DNA from: Drosophila persimilis
Taxonomy: Eukaryota > Arthropoda > Insecta > Diptera > Drosophilidae
Assembly: GCF_003286085.1 (NCBI RefSeq)
Contig: NW_020825326.1
Location: 930,001-994,000 of the forward strand
Length of the DNA: 64,000 bases
Direction of reading: 5' to 3'
Below are positions 35,165 through 48,111 of the stretch, in pieces; the first letter of the stretch is position 1; each line of letters starts with the position of its first letter. The position numbers and the translations under genes are program-made. The notes beneath the pieces are model-generated. The model did not search any database. It saw nothing but the letters and a program-made list of their open reading frames with translations, and was not told where the DNA came from.

Positions 35165-36115
35165 TATACCCGATACTCAAAAAGAGCACATATAAAATTT
35201 GTGTTTCCGGCCCCATAAAGTATATATGTACATACATACATATGTACATATATCAGCATCAATAGCCGAGTCGATTGAGCCATGTCTGTCCGTCCATCCC
35301 TATGAGCGCCTAGTTCAGCGCCTCAGAGACTAAAAGATCTAGAGCAATAAAATTTTACATCCAGACTTCTGGTATTTCACTGTTACAGGTTTATTTAGAA
35401 ATTTCGTCCCACCCCCTTCCGCCCCACAAAGAGCAAAATTCTGTGGCATCCACAATTTCAAAGATACATACAAGAAAACTGAAAACGCAGAATCGTAGAG
35501 GATGACTATATGTTCTAGAGTGTAAATTCGTACCAGACCGTATAATTATTATAGCCAGTATCAAGAAAACAATTTAATTCTTTCTCGCTCTGTCTCTTTC
35601 TAACACACAGGTTTCATGGTCGGTTTTGCCAATTGCAAAATATGAGTTCAAGGATCTCAGAATCGATAAGAGCTAGAGCAACCAAATTTGGTATCCACAC
35701 TCCTGTGATATTTGACCTTGACCGTTTCGTGTCAAAATTTCGCCACACCCCCTTCCGCCCCCTCAAAAGACGAAAATCTGGGGCATCCACAATTCTCAAA
35801 AACTATTATGGCTAGAGCAACCAAATTTGGTATCCGCATTCCGTTTAGATCTCACTATATAACGTATATCTCAAAATTTCCCCCCCCACCCCCTTTCGCC
35901 CTCACAAAGGACGAAAATCTGTTGCATCCACAATACTGCAGATTCGAGAAAATTAAAAACGCACAAACATAGAGAATGACCATATCTATCCGGTGGCTCA
36001 ATCTGGATCAGATCAGATCATTTTTATAGCCAAAAGGAACAAATCAATTTGCAGTGGCTACGCAGCGCCCGACGTCACTCTCAGACTGATTTTCCGCCGT
36101 TAAATTTAATTTTAA
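35165..36115 (+). mobile_element. DINE-1-like element, copy C (3' truncated)
   Basis: Starts TATACCCGATACTC and follows element B closely to the GCCCGACGTCACTCTCAGAC block, then jumps to CGTTAAATTTAA with the right end missing. It lies in the intron between the third BED exon and the BESS exon. Confidence 0.75.
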
Positions 36116-36427
36116 GAGAAATCGCAGCGGACATGTTGCACCGGATAAGGTTTTTTTTTGAGTTCAAAAATATACAGTGGGCCGATAAATTTACATATGT
36201 ATGTATGCATGTATCGCGAGCAGAGTAGAGATGAGCGACTACGAGTCGTTACAGGACACAAACTGATGGAGCAGATCCTGCGGCTGACGAAGTTCTTCCG
36301 ACGTGGTGCAACCGTGGCAACATATATGTCGTTTTATCCATGTGTATCGTATTTTGGAAAACTCTACTTTATAATTCCCTCAGGATATCATCAGTTTATT
36401 GATCTCTCCGTTTCAAATTCATTGCAG

Positions 36428-36901
36428 GACCCTGCCACAATAATGACCACCACCATGGAAACGGGCGACGAGGATGAGAAGGCCTCTAGTAGCCGGCTCT
36501 CCAGTGACCAGTTCGAGAGCATCTTCATTGGAAAGTCGGAGGTGCCGGATGTAGTGGAAGTGGACTTCTCAGGCGACCAACTGATCGATCACGATAAGAT
36601 GCGTTACTCACAATCACTGAACCAGTCAGAGCCGCCCATTACAGCAGCCATGACGATGACCAGTACACCCTCTGCATCAGCTTCTGCTCCGAGGACTTCC
36701 TCTGTAGCTCTCCTACCGTCCCCGACACTGTCTGGAGACGACGCCTTCTTTCTTCAATATCTGGGTAACAAGTTTGGAAACTATTCCACGCGCACCAAGC
36801 ACACGGTTCAGTTCCAAATCAATCGAATCTTGTACAGGGCCGATATGGGCTGCTTCGAAGATGCCGACGCGAGCCAATTAAATGAATCCGAAATTGTCTA
36901 G
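36428..36901 (+). CDS. shared 3' exon with BESS-type domain
   Basis: Acceptor TTCATTGCAG precedes GAC CCT; the frame encodes 157 residues to TAG at 36899-36901. The first half is acidic and Ser/Thr-rich (METGDEDEKASSSRLSSDQ); the end carries a BESS-like helix pair (SGDDAFFLQYLGNKFGNYST followed by QFQINRILYRADM), the interaction domain found with MADF and BED fingers in fly transcription factors. Polyadenylation signal AATAAA at 36977-36982. A further coding-like stretch (LMEQILRLTKFFRR) at about 36260-36303 lies upstream in the same frame and may be a small extra exon, but its splice phases do not fit the upstream exons cleanly. Confidence 0.75.
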   Translation, partial: DPATIMTTTMETGDEDEKASSSRLSSDQFESIFIGKSEVPDVVEVDFSGDQLIDHDKMRYSQSLNQSEPPITAAMTMTSTPSASASAPRTSSVALLPSPTLSGDDAFFLQYLGNKFGNYSTRTKHTVQFQINRILYRADMGCFEDADASQLNESEIV

Positions 36902-36989
36902 AAATAAGCAGAAAGTCCCGTTATAACAAAGTTAATTGTAACCGTACCATTGTTTCATTGTACCATTTATGTATATAATAAATATATGT

Positions 36990-39900
36990 TTGTTTGTTTG
37001 TATGTATGTACATATATTCAGGAAATCCATTTCATATTTTAATTTCGCGTACATTTATGTAATGGCCTGTAGCCCATAAAGTACTCACCACTTTTCAAAA
37101 TGTACTTTTTGATGCAAAATTTGTTTAGAATCCTTACTGCATCATTATATTGTGGCACATTTACCTTTTATCGCATACGAGAGTCCATATAATTGATCAA
37201 TAGCCGATTTCGTATAGTTTAGCGGCAAGTTTTCCCAAATTTCAAACTTTCAACTGGGTTTAACTTTCGTGGAGAGTATTTGCAATCCTCTGCAAGCGGC
37301 ACGGCTAACTTCATCGGGAATTTAGTCTCACATGGCATTTAAATAACAGCGTTCCCATTTCCACTGGTCTTTACACCCGGTACTCAAAAAGTATGTGTGT
37401 ACTTTCCTTCTCTTTGAGTAGGATAGATCGGGAATAAAGTCAAATTGTCTAAGTCAATTGTCTAATTAATATTTATATAATCAGCTTAGCATTGAACTAG
37501 CAGAGAGAAAGAGAGAGAACAATCCCCCTTTAAAGGCCATTTTGCTCGTCAAGTTCTACAGGTGATAGTTTTTTACCATCGCCTGTTCACGCTTAGCTCG
37601 AAAATTTCTTGAAAAAAAATCCTGCACCTGGCCATCGGCATCACTACATGTCCCCTCTCTGATAGGAAAGGGGAGGTAGTTCCCTGTCTGGCCAATACAT
37701 ATATGTACTATTTTTGTTTCTAAAAAGAAAGTCCGTAAACCTTCTGCTTCTTTAACGATCAATCAATCTACAATGCACAAATTATGTCATCCGCATCGGT
37801 AGGTTAGTTGGAAAAATAAAGCGGTTTACCTTTCAAAATTGTTGAACCTACTTTGTGAAGCAGCACGATACATGTTACATTTCTCTTGGCGATATATTGA
37901 AGAGCTTTTGATAAAAAACCTGTTGATACGCCGTAAATATTTCAATTCGGCATATGGCATATGTCAACTGTCTACATTTTGACATCAAAAGTGTATTTTT
38001 CGATTGAATCTAGAAGTCCTTACAATTGTGCGTTGGGCAAGATGTCGCATAAAAAGCCCCATCAATTTCCGTGATTCTTCAACTACTCAAATTTTCCCTT
38101 GAAGAATCAATTCGGAATTGATCTTTCGCTACGCAGATTGCAGACATATTTTGGTTATTGGTTAAGATAAAGAATGACTTGCTATCTTACCCAAACGTAC
38201 TTTCGCCAAGTAACAAAATATCCATGACACATGCCACATGCCACCGATCTAAGCCCAAGCAATTCCAAACTTTTTAAACAAAGCTAATAACCCTCTTTGG
38301 AAATTTGACGCCCACCCCGCTTGTCCCGCGATCACATTGAGAGACCTTGGCTTGGCTTGGATGTCCGAGAAGAACTAGCACAATTCCGAAGACAGAATAT
38401 ATCCAGAATTGAGTATACACATGTATTCAACAATAGGTAAGTTAAGAGCTTTTATGACCAACTGCGCAATCTTCTATTCGCGATAATATTAAATCAAGGT
38501 GCATGCACAAATTTTTTAAGATCAATAAATTTGCAAAACTTTCAAATACAAGAACGAAAATATCAATTTTTATTGACTACAACAGATATTGAATGTATTG
38601 TTTAAATGGTTTAAATGATATTACGGTACAGAGATGTACTAGGCTATGGGCTCTGATATTTGCGCTACAAACTTCTCCTCTGTTTTATTATATCTCCTGC
38701 AAAGGTAAAAAAGCTTTATGCCAAAACCAATTCAATATGCAGATTCTTAATCCCTCTACTTTCAGAGCTATTAAAGAATGCTATTAAAATCGTTGTTTCG
38801 GATTCATGTATGGAAATGTCCATGGAAGGATTCAGCGAGACCAGAAAACTCAAATTCGAATACTTTTGTCCCAATATTGTTTAAGAAATCTGGTGGAACA
38901 AAACAAATTCTGTCAATAGACACATCATTTCACTGACTTCTATGTTAAAACTATTAAAATCACCTAAAGTTAAATTTGTCGGTATTTTTCGGTAGTTTAT
39001 AGTTATATTATAAGTGATAACAGTGAAGGAAAACATGACTATAAAATTACCGAAAAAGTTAACTTTCGCCTTTTGTGTAAAAGTTAAAAAAGTTTAAGTC
39101 AAAAAGGTTACATCACAGTTAATGAAATTATATGTCAATTCGTGAAGTTTTCAATAAATTTGGATGATAATATCGGGGAAAAAGTATATGGCAAGCTGTT
39201 CTTATTGACTTTTAATATTCTTTAGCATGATGGACATTTTCTTGGACACATATACACATGTACATATATTGTACGACATTGTAAATACATCCAAAAAGTG
39301 CCGCAATTAATGTTCCCCTAAGGTATTCCATTTTCCAGCCCGATGAAAAAATCAGGTCAATCCCTCACACGCATCTGCCCTCCCTACGATTGCCCCACAT
39401 CAATGGCTGGCTCTGCTTCTGGCTCCTCTTGAATTTTCCCTTGGAGCAATCCAGATCATTGCCCCCATTTAAGGGGGGCCTTTACGGCTCATTCGCAGGC
39501 AGGCAGACAGGTCGGTCGCCACAAAAGCGGGTCAACTACCCGCACTGTAATCTATACAGGGTCAACATCTTCGGCCGTACAAGCCATCCCGTCCCATCCG
39601 CCACCACCCTCTTTCGGAGGATGACGATGAGCAGAAAACGGTAAAACAAATTGCGTGAAGGAAACACACAAATATTTTTGCTTAGCATGGCTCATTTCGC
39701 TTGCCTTCTTTTTGCCTTTTTGGAGCGTGGACATTTTTTTCATCTTTCCAAAGCAGATGTTCTCCCTGGCTCTCTCTCTCTCTCTCTTTTTTCAAATTTC
39801 GTGTGGGTGTTGCCATAGCCCAGAAATAAAAAAGAGTGCTATCATTTTTCAATCAACACTGCCACATCCTGAGCGTCAGAATTAAGCTGCAGCGTATTAG

Positions 39901-41000
39901 TTTTTTATTACTAAAACATAGTCAAGTTTTTGAAATAACTTAGTTTAATTCCTTCCTAGGCAAAACTGATCGAAGCGAATTACCAAATTGGGTGTTTGAG
40001 TGTTTCAGTGCGCTAAATTTTGAGAAAAAATGGTTCAAAATGTGCTGGATGCCATGGCCGTGACACATTGACCCTAAGGCATCCAAATAAGTTCCGAAAA
40101 TTTATTAACTACATATGTACATATGTATGTACATATATGTACATTTTTAAACAATTTGTGCAATTGTGGGCAAACGCAGAGCGTCTGATGAGAAGTAAAA
40201 ACGAGCACGAGAGTTGTGAGCCGCGGCAAGTGCCAAAAAGCTCTTCAAAAAGGCTCGGCGCTGATCCTTGCCCACCGTCTGAGGCTATAGCCTCACTATA
40301 TCTCACTATCACTATAGTGATCGAATTTGTAGCACTGTAGCACTGTAGCACTCGAAGAGGACATGTTGTGCGTCTTCTCCCTGATTTCCGCTCAGCGCTT
40401 GTGTGAGGTAGAAGTCCACCTGGTCGTGCTTCCTGGACGTGCTACGCTCCTCCTTCTGCTTCACCGACCTGCGTGGAGTCTCTCATTTCATTTTTCTCCC
40501 GTATAAGCTCCCTGAGCTTCATATGTGTTAGTGTGTGTCCATGTGTGTGTGCGGGATTGAGCCCGCTCATGATGGCATTATACAAGGCGGCAAATTGACT
40601 CAACGCGCTCTCTTTTCCCAGCAGCACTGGGTGGTGGATATCACCACTCACTAACCGACCAGGGGTACTTTCTTTACTAACCCTTAACAATGCTTTTCAT
40701 CATTTCCATTTTTACCCGCAATGATATGGTGATATGGGTCGTCTAGTAGCTAGTGAAATGGGTACCTCTAGTTGGTTATCAATCTGCACTTCATTTCATT
40801 TTAATTTTTAAATTTAATTAAATATGTTCTGCTGTTCGCGTTGGTACTGTTTTAAAAATAACGTTTTTTTGCAGCTGAAGGGCCTTCCTAAGCTGGACTT
40901 CAGCTGATCCAGCATCTATAAATATATAATACAGATATAATAGGCATACAAAAAAACAAAAAAACAAAAAAGCCTACCAATCAAAACTCCATAAAACTTC
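36990..41000. other. intergenic, no gene seen
   Basis: AT-rich DNA with a tiny DINE-like end at 37373-37390 (ACACCCGGTACTCAAAAAG), a CT-repeat at 39768-39788 and TACATATGTA tracts at 40112-40145. Open frames here lack coding features. Confidence 0.5.
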
Positions 41001-41035
41001 TTTAAATTTTTTAGCGCAAACTTACCTTGCAGCCC

Positions 41036-41363
41036 ATCCTCGTTATATGCCAACACATCTTAATTGGCCAAAACATTTTTCAAATTTTTTGAAACGCCGC
41101 TCGGTAATAACATTTTCTTTATTGTATCAATCTGTAAAAAGAACACTTTCAAATGGGCAATGAAATTGAAATTGCAAACATATTTACGTATATGTATATC
41201 TCTATTTGTGCTGTTTATTTGCATGTCCAGCTCTTGAGGTCCCTGGTCTGTTAAAACAGGGAAATATTTGGCGACTGTTTGCCCCTGTCCTTGCTGCCTT
41301 CCTAGACTTTTGAACGTGCCAGCCTGCTCTGCGACTGCTTCAACCAGCACAGGAATTTGTTGA
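41036..41363 (-). pseudogene. DUF4806-like gene fragment with in-frame stop
   Basis: Minus strand: QQIPVLVEAVAEQAGTFKSL, then FPVLTDQGPQELDMQIN, then after an intron-like T-rich piece and acceptor TTTTTACAG the block KKMLLPSGVSKNLKNVLAN, a TAA at 41060-41062, and DVLAYNEDGLQ before a donor GTAAGT. The order 'FP-(L/V)-x-ELE-x-x-I ... LLP-x-GV-x-KN-x-K-x-x-x ... L-x-x-YN-x-x-G' is what I know of the DUF4806-type proteins that are multicopy in insects. The stop inside the conserved end marks it as decayed. Family assignment is from memory. Confidence 0.55.
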
Positions 41364-41699
41364 ATATATGTACATACATACATGTATGTATTTTGTTGAG
41401 CTGAAAACCAATGTACAATTTGGTTCATAGTTCATATTTCAAGTTAATAGAAATCATACTCCGCAAAGTGCTCATTTCAGGTAGAAGGGAAGTCATGTCA
41501 TCGTTCCCTCAAGGCGCTCCACAGCAGCAGTCACCAAACCAGCACAATTGCAATTTGGTTTTTTCTCTGAAATGTACAATTTTGATCATTTCGGTGTACT
41601 TGAATTTTGTAATATATATTTAAAGACTAACCACTTGCGGTGAAAGTGAATGCTACATTTATCATTTCAATGTCATTTTCCTAACTTCGATTTCCTCTC

Positions 41700-42240
41700 C
41701 TATTTAGCGGCCCTCAACTTTTTCTATTTCACTGCACGACACTGTTTCTCCGCTAGCACGATTAGGATTGGCAGCATATGTATTTGTCTTTTAGTCTATA
41801 CATTTTTAATTAATTGCTTTGGCTTACTGTCTAAATTTGAATAATTATAATCTCTTGGTCAGCCGCACTGATTTGCACAAACGCCAAACGCAAAAGAACA
41901 TTCCAGCAATGCAATGACCAAAAACAGAAAAGGGAAAGGAGAAGGAGAAGGAGAAGGACAGCATCATTTTTAGCTGCCTGCTCTCTTCATTTCGCTCTCA
42001 AGTTTTTTGTTTCGTCTACTGTCTACGTCTACTGGTGAGACGTTGCATATCATCCCAACCGATCTAGTCCGGTGGCTGGTGCGCGGTGGGTTGTAAAGCA
42101 TACAGAGCAACATTTTTTTGTCTCTTCTTTGAGTGTTTCGGCGTTCGTTTACCATAGGGTTAGTTCGGGAAGTACCCATGTAGGAACCAGCCAAATCAGT
42201 AGTTCGGGCATGGCCAATCGCCACCGCCAGTACTACTCGT
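41700..42240. repeat. diverged duplicated block, copy 1
   Basis: Shares TTTCACTGCACGACACT...TAGCAC (about 41727-41760) and AGTAGTTCGGGCATGGCCAA with TCGCCACCGCCAGTACT (about 42200-42235) with 44418-44620 in the same order. It lies immediately before element E. Confidence 0.55.
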
Positions 42241-42248
42241 AGAGGGTT

Positions 42249-42779
42249 TATACCCGATATTCAAAATGAGTATAGGTGTATATTAGATTTGTGGTGAAAA
42301 TGGATGTGTATAACGTCCAGAAGGACGATGGAAGAAACACATTGTCATAGTTTCCGACCCCATAAAGTATATCTATTCTTGATCAGCATCAATAGCCGAG
42401 TCGATTGAGCCCTGTCTGTCTGGCGCCTAGTTCTCAAAGACTATAAGAGCTAGAGCAACCACATTTTATATCCAGACTTCTGTGATATGTCACAATTACA
42501 ATTATATTTCAAAACATTGCCCCGCTCACTTCCGCCCACAAAGGACGAAAATCTGTGGCATCCACAATATTGAAGATACGAGAAAACTAAAAACGCACAA
42601 TCATAGAGAATGACTATATCTATCAGATTGTCGATCGGAGCAAATCAATATGCAGTGGCTACGCAGCGCCCGACGACACGTTCAGACACGTTTTCGCTCA
42701 ATATAGCCATACTGACTATGTGTCGGGTAAAAATGTAGAGTTGCGGTCGCAGCAGCAACCCACAACGTTCCCCTCCGTT
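42249..42779 (+). mobile_element. DINE-1-like element, copy E
   Basis: Starts TATACCCGATATTCAAAATG and ends TGTCGGGTAAAAATGTAGAG with the hairpin and CCCCTCCGTT. About 530 bp, internally shorter than copy B (GTCY core reduced to CTGTCTGTCTGG). Confidence 0.75.
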
Positions 42780-43207
42780 GGGTCTTATTTTGCTCAGTAC
42801 AACGGCAAATACAACTCCAAACTTCGTTGTGCTTGGATGTGTGTGAATATAGTAAATAAAACCCAAAAGAGAGCGCCGCTCTCTACACTCCACTCACTCC
42901 ACTAAGCTTTCTGCTTCCTGCTCTCTTCTTTCCTTCGAAACCAGCGACGCCTGCCGACTGACCTTCTCGCCTGCTCTCTGTCCTGCCCTATTTGTGCCCC
43001 CTTTCCTGTTCATTTATCTTTCTATGTATGTTTCTTGTGCATAGGGGCGCTCTGTATGTAGTCCTATTTCTTCAACCACATCCTCCCGCATTACGACCTC
43101 ATTCCACCTTGATTTATGGGAACGTTTGTGCGTTCGGCGTCCTCTTGACGGGTTATTAAAGGTTCATTGTCAAACACATACATATGTACATATGCACATG
43201 AACATGC

Positions 43208-43238
<31 letters not shown>

Positions 43239-43600
43239 TGAATGCATGTCCCCAGCTGTTCTCACTAGCTGCTTCTGTCTCAGACTGTGCCACTTTCTCG
43301 GCCACTGCTTTTGATTCCGCTGGGCAGTGCTGCCCAAATTTCTGAGTCAATATAAGCCAGATTCGAAAAAACAATTTAACAATAAGTTAGCAACACTAGC
43401 ACCCTCCATTTCATTCTTGTATGACAATGATGGCCTCCATTCATGTGGCAATATGGCGCCTTGTCTGCGCATACCACCCATGTCTATACAAATTACAGCA
43501 GTAGTGAAATGTATTAAAAATAAAACTCACGCTTGCAAAACGTACGCTTAGGATTGCGCAAGTCGAATGTTGTAACATTCAGACTGTTGCTACATTTTGT
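42780..43600. other. gap between elements E and F
   Basis: Non-coding. It holds an ATGT tetranucleotide run (about 43207-43242) with adjoining TACATATGTA palindromes; otherwise unremarkable. Confidence 0.5.
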
Positions 43601-44231
43601 TATACCCGATACTCAAAATGAGCATTGGGGTATTGGATTTGTGGTGAAAATGGATGTGTATAACGTCCAGAAGGAATCGTTTCCGACCCCATAAAGTATA
43701 TATATTCTTGATCAGCATCAATGGCCGAGTCGATTGAGCCCTGTCTCTCTGTCGTCCCTATCAGCGCCGAGAGGACAAAGACTACAAGAGCTGGAGCAAC
43801 GAGATTTTATATCCGGACTTCTATGATATGTACATATGTCACTGTTACAAGTATATACAAGTATATCTCAAAATTTCGCCCCACCTCTTCCGCCCCCACA
43901 AAGGACGAAAATCTGTGGCATCCACAATATTGCACATTCGAGAAAACTAAAAACGCAGAATCATAGATAATGACCATATCTATCAGATTGCTGAATCTGG
44001 ATCAGATCAGATCATTTTTATAGCCAAAAGGAACAAATCAATTTGCAGTGGCTACGCAGCGCCCGACGTCACGCTCAGACTGATTTTCTGTCTCTCTCGC
44101 ACAAGATTGCGTGCGTTTGTCGTGTCGTTTAATATTAGCGGCGTCTGCCGAAGGAGAGCCATACGGACTAAGTATCGGGTATAAATGTAGAGTTGCGGTC
44201 TCCGCAGCAACTCACAACGTTCCCCCTCGTT
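43601..44231 (+). mobile_element. DINE-1-like element, copy F
   Basis: Starts TATACCCGATACTCAAAATG, ends AGTATCGGGTATAAATGTAG, hairpin (GTTGCGGTCTCCGCAGCAAC) and CCCCCTCGTT. About 630 bp; both ends intact. Confidence 0.8.
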
Positions 44232-44399
44232 AAAAACTCTCACAGTTCACAATTTCATTATTATTTTTACTTCTTTGGATTTAGTAGTTTCCTTAAAGAA
44301 TACTTATGTAAGTTTTACTATTTTTTGTATTAATGGTTTTATTATTACAGGCATTCGAATTTAAAAAAACATCTTCTCTTCTCAACTACTATTTCTACA

Positions 44400-44860
44400 A
44401 CTAATACTACCATTTCCTCCACATTTCCACTTCATTGCACGACACTTGCTCTAGCCCTAGCACTATGCTAACGGAAAACAGAGCAGCGGCAGAGCAGTAT
44501 AGTCTTCGCTTACTCACCATCGGGGTACTTTGTACCGATGGAACAAATGTACGAACCAGCGGAGTAGGTAGTTCGGGCATGGTCAAGATCAATCGCCACC
44601 ACCAGTACCGCAGGGAAGGGAGAGATAATCGCAATTAATGCAAGGGGCTCGTTGTTGTTGTGGTGTTTCCGGGGTTGTAAGCCATTGTAAGCCAGCAATT
44701 CTGCCCAAAACTTACTTTCGTAGTCTTTGTGCTCCCAACATAGTGAATAAATTGTATCGCGTTCAACTATTGTATCAACTATTCTATTCAGAATGAAAGA
44801 GGTACATATGTATATGTACATATATATGTACATATGTATATGCATATAGCCTTAAAAAAG
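44400..44860. repeat. diverged duplicated block, copy 2
   Basis: Partner of 41700-42240: TTCATTGCACGACACTTGCT, then GTAGGTAGTTCGGGCATGG and TCGCCACCACCAGTACC. On the minus strand both copies share a short frame reading HARTT(Y/D)xAGSY, so an old coding duplicate is possible. Confidence 0.55.
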
Positions 44861-45334
44861 CTAAAATGGCAGCCCTACCCCTGGGTCTCTTTCTGCTTAA
44901 TGTAGAAAGAAAATTGTATGTCTCTCTACATACAACACATTACAAATAAGCAGATTGACAGCAACACGCCTGCCAAAAGGAAGAGCAGTGCCGACTGATT
45001 CTCTCACACACTTCCATCGAAGAAACTAATTCTACTTGAAGGACCCTTTGTTGCCAAGGCCATGGGCATGGGTGTGAGAGCTGTGGTAACACTACTGAAG
45101 AAAATCAGGAGTTATTTGATCTAAAAAAATCGTATTTTTACCAACCTTAATAATGCAATACAAATAAAAATATAAAATAAAACAAGAAAAAAAAATGTAG
45201 CTCAGCTGTTCCTGATTCATTTTGTATTTTCCAGAGGGTAAGCTTAGGCTACAAATTTGAAAAGCCCATTGATAACTGGACAAATCAGCTTTTCGGACTT
45301 GCGGTTTTCAAAAAATTTGGCTTCCCTCTTTCCC

Positions 45335-45800
45335 TCGACCGCAACTCTACATCTATGTATATCAGATACTTAGTCAGTATGGCGCTCCTCCGCCAAACGG
45401 CGCTAACATGGAACGACAAAGAGTGCGTGCGAGAGAGACAGATAGTCAGTGAGAACGTGTCTGCAAATAGATTTGTTCCTTTTGGTTTTAAAAAGGATCC
45501 GATCTGAGCCAGATTCGGCAATCTTGTAGATATGGTCATTCTCTATGATTTTCGTCCTTTGTGGGGCGGAAAGGAAGGAAGGAAGGTGGGGCAAAATTTT
45601 GAAATAAACTTTTAACAGTGAATTATCAGAAGTCTGGATGCATAATGTCGTTTCTTTAGCTCTTATAGTCTTTGAGCACTAGGCGCTCATAGCGATGGAG
45701 GGACAGACATGGCTCATGGGGTCTGAAACGCTTCCTGCTGGACGTTGCACACATCCACTTTCACCACAAATCTAATATACCCCTATACTCATTTTGAGTT
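45335..45800 (-). mobile_element. DINE-1-like element, copy G (degraded)
   Basis: Minus-oriented: CGACCGCAACTCTACATC, TATCAGATACTTAGTCAGTA, the Ser/Arg-rich internal block and, at the other end, CCCCTATACTCATTTTGAG without the final GGGTATA. Confidence 0.7.
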
Positions 45801-46876
45801 AACCATAATTCATTATAATCAAATTTTAGGAGCCGAAAGTCTATAAAAAAGGCAGGGCTTGATTGACTGTGGCAGAGTTTAATCATTCCCAAAAATGAAT
45901 TCCATTTTAGCAGATTAGTTTTTCAGCGAAATGTGTCCCACACATGTGGGATCGTCGTCAGTCCGTTCCCAGGGGGCGTAGCGGGCAGGACGGTGATGAT
46001 GAATGATGATGGCATAGGCGATGAATTGAATCTGAGCCTGCAGGGACCAAGTCGAGGATAATGGAAAGAAACAGAATGGAGTCAGAAGAGCACAAATATA
46101 GGGGTAGGAATGGAATGGAAAGCGATAGATGGATATGAGTACAACGACAACTTACTGGGGTCGATGAAAGGATTATCCCATAAAGTTTTTCCCACAAATG
46201 ATTTTATTCAGGTGACTTTTAATATACAAGTACAACTGGAATCAATATCGGCCTCCAGAATATCCTTGTGCTCAGGCCGATTGCCCAGCGCTTCTAGAGT
46301 ACGAAAGGTATTTGTACATATTTGTATGTACAATATTTAGAGCGTTCTGGACATTCACAGAGCCAACAGTTTTGAGACCAATGCAAGGACAGGTTGGCCG
46401 CGCTTTCGCGCAGCTGCGCTCTTTGCTGGAATTAATACTTTTACATTGCCCCTTGTCTTCCGCAGCTTATTTCCTTTGGGCGAGCACAGAGTCAAAGCAA
46501 GTAGTTTCTATGAGTGTTACACCTGACAAATATAAGAGCTTATTGCCTTACGCCGAGGGGGAAGCTTACTTATGGAAAGATCCAGGGATCTTCGGACCCA
46601 TTATCCCACCATCCCAGAACCAACAGCCTCACACCAAATGGCTTTTACTCGCCTCAACCGCACCCGTCCCCGGTCACACTTCACCCTACCCCTAAAATGT
46701 ATGTATGCATGTACACATACATATGTATATGTATGTATGTCTGTATACAAAAACAAAATTGTTTCTTCAATGGGAGCAGGGAAAACACAGTTCCTTTCCT
46801 CCAGTGGAGGTTTCCTTTGATATTTAACAATCTTTGAACAGCTGAAAGACAGGAACAACCTAAACTCTCACATTTG

Positions 46877-46878
<2 letters not shown>

Positions 46879-46933
<55 letters not shown>
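46879..46933. repeat. (TG)n microsatellite
   Basis: About 27 TG units, the longest dinucleotide run in the window. Confidence 0.95.
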
Positions 46934-46936
<3 letters not shown>

Positions 46937-47030
46937 CGTGTGTTCAAGTGTTCGTACGTATGTATATATAGTGAGTCTATGTATGTTTGCGTGTCTGTCT
47001 GTTTACAGACAAAGGCCAACAAGTTGCTAT

Positions 47031-47075
47031 GGGAATGGGAATGGGAATGGGAATGGGAATGGGAAAGGGAATGGA
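47031..47075. repeat. (GGGAAT)n hexamer array
   Basis: About seven units, one altered to GGGAAA. Confidence 0.9.
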
Positions 47076-47699
47076 ATTGTTGCCATCAAAATCTCTCATT
47101 CGCACTCACAGTCAGAGCAACAAAGGGGAACAAAGATGAGGAGGGCCATCAAGCCAACAGCAGGAGCAGCAGAACAGGAAAAGTGTAACAGAAAAAACCA
47201 GAACATTATTATTATTATAGCGAAGGAGCAATAGTCGACTAAAATATACTCTGTAGTCGCTACTCTGATACATAAAAACACATGCCTGTACATACATACA
47301 TGTACATACATATGTACATATGCTGCTATAAATTGGGGATATAGAGATAGCTCAAACTGTGGGGCATCGTGCCAATATAGTATGTACATACATATGTTAA
47401 GATCTAAGAAATGATGGATAAGACCAGGTGTTTACTAATATACAGGTCGCCATGGCTTGTGACAAAAACAATGGGCCCCAAGTTTACCCGCTCTATGCTC
47501 TGTAGTCTTTTTTTCATTACATGTACATCTGTATTTTTTTCCTTTATAAAATGATTCTTAAGAGAAATTAACTGATATATAATTAGCTATTAACTAACAA
47601 TAACTAAAGAACGCCTAGAAACGTGAAGAATCGTAAGCAGCTCCGAGTGTCTGCGGAACGGCCGCAAGACATTGCTTCGCAGGGACAATGGTTATTTAC

Positions 47700-47744
47700 G
47701 TTCCGTTCCATTCCGTTCCATTCCGTTCCATTCCGTTCCGTTCC
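47700..47744. repeat. (TTCCR)n pentamer array
   Basis: Alternating TTCCG and TTCCA units, about nine, read directly. Confidence 0.9.
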
Positions 47745-48111
47745 TCCTATGTGGCCACCCTGCTCTGCCGCTCGCTTCTGCGGAATACCTTCATTCGGGC
47801 GGCATTCGCAGCGTCCCCTATCATCCCTTCGTGCCTTGATCCCTTGATCCCTTGATCAGTTGCCATCGAACGACAGTCTCCACAATCGCTCGAGTAATAA
47901 CTAGTATCGCCTGCGTTTTGTGAGAGCCAATTCAAAATACGCTGAATGGGGGCGTTGCCGAGCTTTCCCAATTTTATCAGCTCATAATCCAGCAGTACTC
48001 CTTCTTGCCACCCTTTCATCGAGATGCCTCTGCCTCTGACGCCTCAGACGCCTAGAGTCGAGCAGGTACACACATATGCACATATTTTGGCGGGTATTTG
48101 GTATTTGTTTT

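Larger units (their letters stand above)
45801..48111. other. intergenic, simple-sequence rich
   Basis: No gene supported. Holds a long GT microsatellite, a GGGAAT hexamer array, a TTCCR pentamer array and a CTTGATCC repeat (47835-47860). Confidence 0.55.

Noticed and set aside
37373..37400. Possible solo DINE-1-like end (ACACCCGGTACTCAAAAAG)
   Set aside because: Under 30 bp of similarity with no body or second end.
46874..47234. Cys/Val-repeat ORFs
   Set aside because: Translations of the GT microsatellite and GGGAAT array.
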